A stretch of 7,493 nucleotides of DNA from Ferroplasmaceae archaeon UBA567 (GTDB lineage Archaea > Thermoplasmatota > Thermoplasmata > Thermoplasmatales > Thermoplasmataceae). The notes beneath the pieces are model-generated. The model was not told the origin of the DNA and did no database searches. It saw only the letters and a program-made list of their open reading frames with translations. The position numbers and the translations under genes are program-made. Each line of letters begins with the position of its first letter. The stretch's first letter is position 1. Below, one piece after another: positions 5,361 to 7,493 of this stretch. The stretch lies in assembly GCA_002505185.1 (NCBI GenBank), contig DAUP01000011.1:3979-11471 (forward strand). Direction: 5' to 3'.

Positions 5361-6045
5361 GAGTGTAGCATACTTAACTATGCCTGCCAATTCATGCATT
5401 GTATATACATCAGTATTTTTCCAGGATTTCGCCCATATGAAATCTGAATTTGAAAATAACCTTAAGAGCTATTCAAATCATTATGAGATCAGGTACGATC
5501 TTTTCAGGGATAGAAGCATGAAAAATCTGAAAAATACGCTTCAGTATTTAAATTCGCATGAGATTGATTATATATTTACATTCCGATCCAGTGACAAAAA
5601 TAACATCGAACTTATGTACAGTACTGCTATGGAATATGCCCCACCGGTTATAGATGTAGATATGGGTTCATTTGTTTTTGAAAATGATTTTTTCAAGGGA
5701 TCCAGGCTTATGGTCTCATTCCATGGAAAAAATGACGATGATGTTCCAACTATATTGAACCATATGTCCAGATTAAAACCAGATATTTACAAGGTCGCAC
5801 TTTCCTATACAGATACTGGCAAATTCCTCAGTGACCTGCATTATGTTTATCTCTTTAAGAGGCAGAATAACATAAAAATCGCATATATACCCATGGGCAC
5901 AGGAAATAGTTTTTTACGTGTTATTTCAGCATATATTGTTTCAGATTATTCATACGCATCGTACAGTCAGCCGACGGCTCCAGGCCAGATATCATTAGAT
6001 CAGTTTAATTCAGTATTAGGAATGTTCACAGAAAAATATGAATGA
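5359..6045 (+). CDS. aroD: 3-dehydroquinate dehydratase, type I (divergent)
   Basis: This enzyme dehydrates 3-dehydroquinate to 3-dehydroshikimate, step three of the shikimate pathway, through a Schiff base. Aligned from memory with the Salmonella enzyme, the conserved points are EIRYD (Glu43, Arg45, Asp47), FTFRS (Arg76), SFH (His122, the catalytic His143 equivalent), IYKVA (Lys145, the Schiff-base Lys170 equivalent), Arg187 (Arg213 equivalent) and TAPGQ (206-210, Gln210 for Gln236). The 228-residue length fits a single-domain type I enzyme. Odd points: the EGG after the FTFRS motif is missing and Lys80 falls where Glu86 of the catalytic Glu-His pair is expected. The usual Ser before Arg213 is Leu, and Ser232 is Thr206. 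The start is either ATG 5359 or ATG 5380 (residue 8), each with a TATA box at suitable distance; the shorter form brings the first beta strand nearer the N-terminus, as in relatives. No other shikimate gene is in the window. Its 3' end overlaps marC by 20 bases. Confidence 0.82.
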   Translation: MSVAYLTMPANSCIVYTSVFFQDFAHMKSEFENNLKSYSNHYEIRYDLFRDRSMKNLKNTLQYLNSHEIDYIFTFRSSDKNNIELMYSTAMEYAPPVIDVDMGSFVFENDFFKGSRLMVSFHGKNDDDVPTILNHMSRLKPDIYKVALSYTDTGKFLSDLHYVYLFKRQNNIKIAYIPMGTGNSFLRVISAYIVSDYSYASYSQPTAPGQISLDQFNSVLGMFTEKYE

Positions 6046-6652
6046 TTCCGGTTGTAATCAGGTCAACTGCTATGGCGGTGAGCAACAATCCCATTATTCT
6101 CGATATTACTATTGACCCGGTTTTTCCTATTTTTTGGAATATAACAAGAGAATACCGGAGAATAATAAAGGATAGTATGAGCACCAGTATTACCGCTAGA
6201 ACTACTACCATTCTGGAAAATATTGCTATTCCAGTTCCATTGAAGTAAATTATAGCTGTGGTTATGGATCCCGGACCAGCCAGTAAAGGTGTACCAATAG
6301 GTGCTATTGCTATGGCTTCCCGGTCGGCTGAATCCTGCTGTTCCGCATTTGTTATTTTTGTCTGTGAGGTTTTCCCCTGTAGCATATCAAAACCAACCTT
6401 GAAAAGCAATATCCCTCCTGCTATTTCAAAATCATATATACTGATTCCAAGTATGTCAAAAATGTAAACCCCCAGGAACATGAACCCAAAAAGCATGCCA
6501 GAGGCCATGTAAACACTTCTGCGTATGACTTCCCTCCTTTCTTTGAGACTGTACCCATCTGTAAGCGTGATCAGTATAGGAACAGCACCAATAGGATTTA
6601 TTATTGCAAATAATGCAACAAATACCGTAAGGAACAGGATTAAAATCGCCAT
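6026..6652 (-). CDS. MarC / SnatA family integral membrane protein
   Basis: A 208-residue polytopic membrane protein with about six predicted helices, near residues 3-29, 46-66, 72-92, 115-137, 144-169 and 181-207. Family signatures are INPIGAVPI (18-26), FEIAGGILLFKVGFDML (75-91) and IAPIGTPLLAGPGSIT (116-131). The two-fold NPxG...P and AGPG arrangement is typical of MarC (UPF0056). The Thermococcus member SnatA transports glycine and alanine, and the family is classed as NAAT transporters. The E. coli MarC name came from the multiple-antibiotic-resistance locus, and a resistance role has not held up. Here a small neutral amino-acid transporter is the best guess. A polar loop (TSQTKITNAEQQDSADRE, 95-112) separates helices 3 and 4. 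The ATG at 6652 follows the LonB-like gene by 49 bases. The 3' end overlaps aroD on the opposite strand by 20 bases. Confidence 0.88.
   Translation of the reverse strand: MAILILFLTVFVALFAIINPIGAVPILITLTDGYSLKERREVIRRSVYMASGMLFGFMFLGVYIFDILGISIYDFEIAGGILLFKVGFDMLQGKTSQTKITNAEQQDSADREAIAIAPIGTPLLAGPGSITTAIIYFNGTGIAIFSRMVVVLAVILVLILSFIILRYSLVIFQKIGKTGSIVISRIMGLLLTAIAVDLITTGIIHIFL
6121..6135 (+). terminator. possible oligo-T terminator of aroD, inside marC
   Basis: T runs at 6121-6125 and 6130-6135 lie about 75 bases after the aroD stop on the plus strand. As aroD and marC overlap tail to tail, any aroD terminator must fall inside the marC coding region. The runs also encode Lys and Phe/Gln codons of marC, so the call is tentative. 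Confidence 0.3.
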
Positions 6653-6688
6653 TTACTCTGCATAATTAAAACGTATTAATGTTTTTGG

Positions 6689-6698
6689 TATATAAAAA
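6689..6698 (-). promoter_or_regulatory. possible TATA box for the marC-like gene
   Basis: On the minus strand the ten bases tttttatata, identical to the element before the FAD oxidoreductase gene, are centred about 42 bases before ATG 6652. Transcription would start near 6669 and leave a leader of about 17 bases without a clear Shine-Dalgarno sequence. A weaker AT-rich element (ttaatacg, about 6672-6679) would suit a leaderless start instead. The box lies just after the stop codon of the LonB-like gene. Confidence 0.4.
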
Positions 6699-6701
6699 TA
6701 A

Positions 6702-7493
6702 TTATTGGTATGACCTGTCTTCACTATAATTGTAGTAGTTATAATATTCCCCTCTCTGTGCACCGGTTGATTCCTCCCCAATTGCATTGTTCATGCTCCC
6801 ATAGTACTTTTTAATTTTTTCTTCTACAGGCACATAAAGGGACAGTGCCTCTTTAACATCTGATTTTTCTATGAGTTTATGGTTATTTTCAATCGCCATA
6901 TCGCCTGATGCACGAACAAGCCCTCCAAGTTCCCTGAGTTTAAGGGTAAGTGCATTGCTTTTGTGCTCCTCCAGTGCTCTTCTCCTGCCTTCATTTATAA
7001 TCAAATCAGCAGCATCCATGGTCATATGGGGTATCTTTCCATCCATGTTTATTTCCTGGGCGATAAATTGCAGGTATTTCATGCGGTTTTCCTTTGTGTC
7101 TGGTATAGAATTTTCCATTAATACCTCGTATCCATTACCGACAATTCTGGATCTAAGTGGGCTAAGTATATATTGTAGATCCTGAATATTGCAGGCAGCT
7201 ACCAGAATGAAATTAGTAGGGACATCATCCACTTTTACACTTGCTCCTGCACTCTGTGGGTTTCTTCCCACTATGGGGAATTTACGCTCCTGCATTGCTG
7301 TGAGGATAAAACGCTGAAGCTTGCCCAGATGTGTAATTTCATCTATAAAAAGAACACCTTCATGGGCCATATGTACTGATCCAGCGACGACCCTTTCATA
7401 CGGCATAGTGCCAAGTTGTGGATGCCCGCCGTATGGATCATGCCTTACATCTCCAAGAAGTTCTGTTTCACTTGCTCCAGTTGCGAGCACAAA
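6702..7493 (-). CDS. LonB-like AAA+ ATPase without protease domain (5'-partial)
   Basis: This is the C-terminal 264 codons of a gene whose start lies beyond the right edge; the frame is open to base 7493. The GTG at 7490 is an internal valine in FVLATGASETELLGDVRHDP, not a start. The closest family is the archaeal membrane-anchored Lon protease LonB. Signatures counted from that valine are LLGDVRHDPYGG (11-22), Walker B GVLFIDE (45-51), LTAMQERKFPIVGR (63-76), sensor 1 Asn101, arginine-finger region LRSRI (112-116) and the sensor-2 helix LRELGGLVRASGD (185-197). In LonB a linker and the Ser-Lys protease domain follow this point. Here the protein ends after VPVEEKIKKYY (220-230) with a 32-residue tail rich in Tyr and Asn (YYNYYNY at 249-255). 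No protease remnant exists in any frame of the 49 bases before marC. Walker A and any membrane helices would lie outside the window. It may be a chaperone-like unfoldase or a partner of a separate protease. A general Mg-chelatase/MoxR-type label is less specific. Confidence 0.8.
   Translation of the reverse strand, partial: FVLATGASETELLGDVRHDPYGGHPQLGTMPYERVVAGSVHMAHEGVLFIDEITHLGKLQRFILTAMQERKFPIVGRNPQSAGASVKVDDVPTNFILVAACNIQDLQYILSPLRSRIVGNGYEVLMENSIPDTKENRMKYLQFIAQEINMDGKIPHMTMDAADLIINEGRRRALEEHKSNALTLKLRELGGLVRASGDMAIENNHKLIEKSDVKEALSLYVPVEEKIKKYYGSMNNAIGEESTGAQRGEYYNYYNYSEDRSYQ

Noticed and set aside
6653..6701. Frameshift or premature stop cutting a Lon protease domain off the right-edge gene.
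   Set aside because: No frame in these 49 bases resembles the start of a Lon protease domain; it is AT-rich promoter-like sequence and marC follows directly. The tail before the stop is also unlike the LonB linker.
1..7493. A mobile element, CRISPR array, defence island or toxin-antitoxin pair, including integration at the tRNA-Thr gene.
   Set aside because: I found no transposase, integrase, spaced direct repeats or duplicated tRNA 3' end. Composition looks even across the window and the genes are ordinary core families.

Overview
The window looks like chromosomal DNA from a thermoacidophilic archaeon of the Thermoplasmatales (a Ferroplasma, Acidiplasma, Picrophilus or Cuniculiplasma type relative). 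Four things point that way. Most genes have an archaeal TATA box about 23-29 bases before the start codon and no Shine-Dalgarno sequence, which is the leaderless pattern. The tRNA has no encoded CCA and carries archaeal tRNA-Thr identity elements. The protein families are archaeal (two-domain protein disulfide oxidoreductase, free-standing AlaX, a LonB-type AAA+ module, a short SerA lacking an ACT domain). The DNA is AT-rich and densely packed. The genus cannot be fixed from this sequence alone.

Layout. Positions 32-2073 (+) hold a two-gene operon: a D-3-phosphoglycerate dehydrogenase (serA-like) and, overlapping it by 7 bases, a class-V PLP aminotransferase. Together they would make phosphoserine from 3-phosphoglycerate, or run the related hydroxypyruvate/serine exchange. 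An AlaX alanyl-tRNA editing protein (2060-2776, -) converges on the aminotransferase and overlaps it by 14 bases. It shares a promoter region with a divergent protein disulfide oxidoreductase (2884-3546, +). A tRNA-Thr(UGU) gene follows at 3610-3683 with its own TATA box. On the minus strand lie a sarcosine-oxidase-like FAD enzyme (3752-4960) and, upstream of it, a small conserved-looking beta-rich protein (5030-5296). A divergent type I 3-dehydroquinate dehydratase (5359-6045, +) converges on a MarC/SnatA family membrane protein (6026-6652, -) with a 20-base overlap. The right edge holds the C-terminal part of a LonB-like AAA+ ATPase (6702-7493, -) that ends where the Lon protease domain should begin.

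Most of the window is core metabolism: serine and aromatic amino-acid synthesis, amino-acid oxidation, tRNA charging quality control and disulfide chemistry. I see no mobile element, CRISPR array, phage gene or defence island. The items most worth a second look are the protease-less LonB-like ATPase with a tyrosine-rich tail, the AroD with a replaced catalytic-dyad residue, the AlaX with Asp at the usual zinc-ligand Cys position, and the small unknown protein. I do not see a clearly new multi-gene system.
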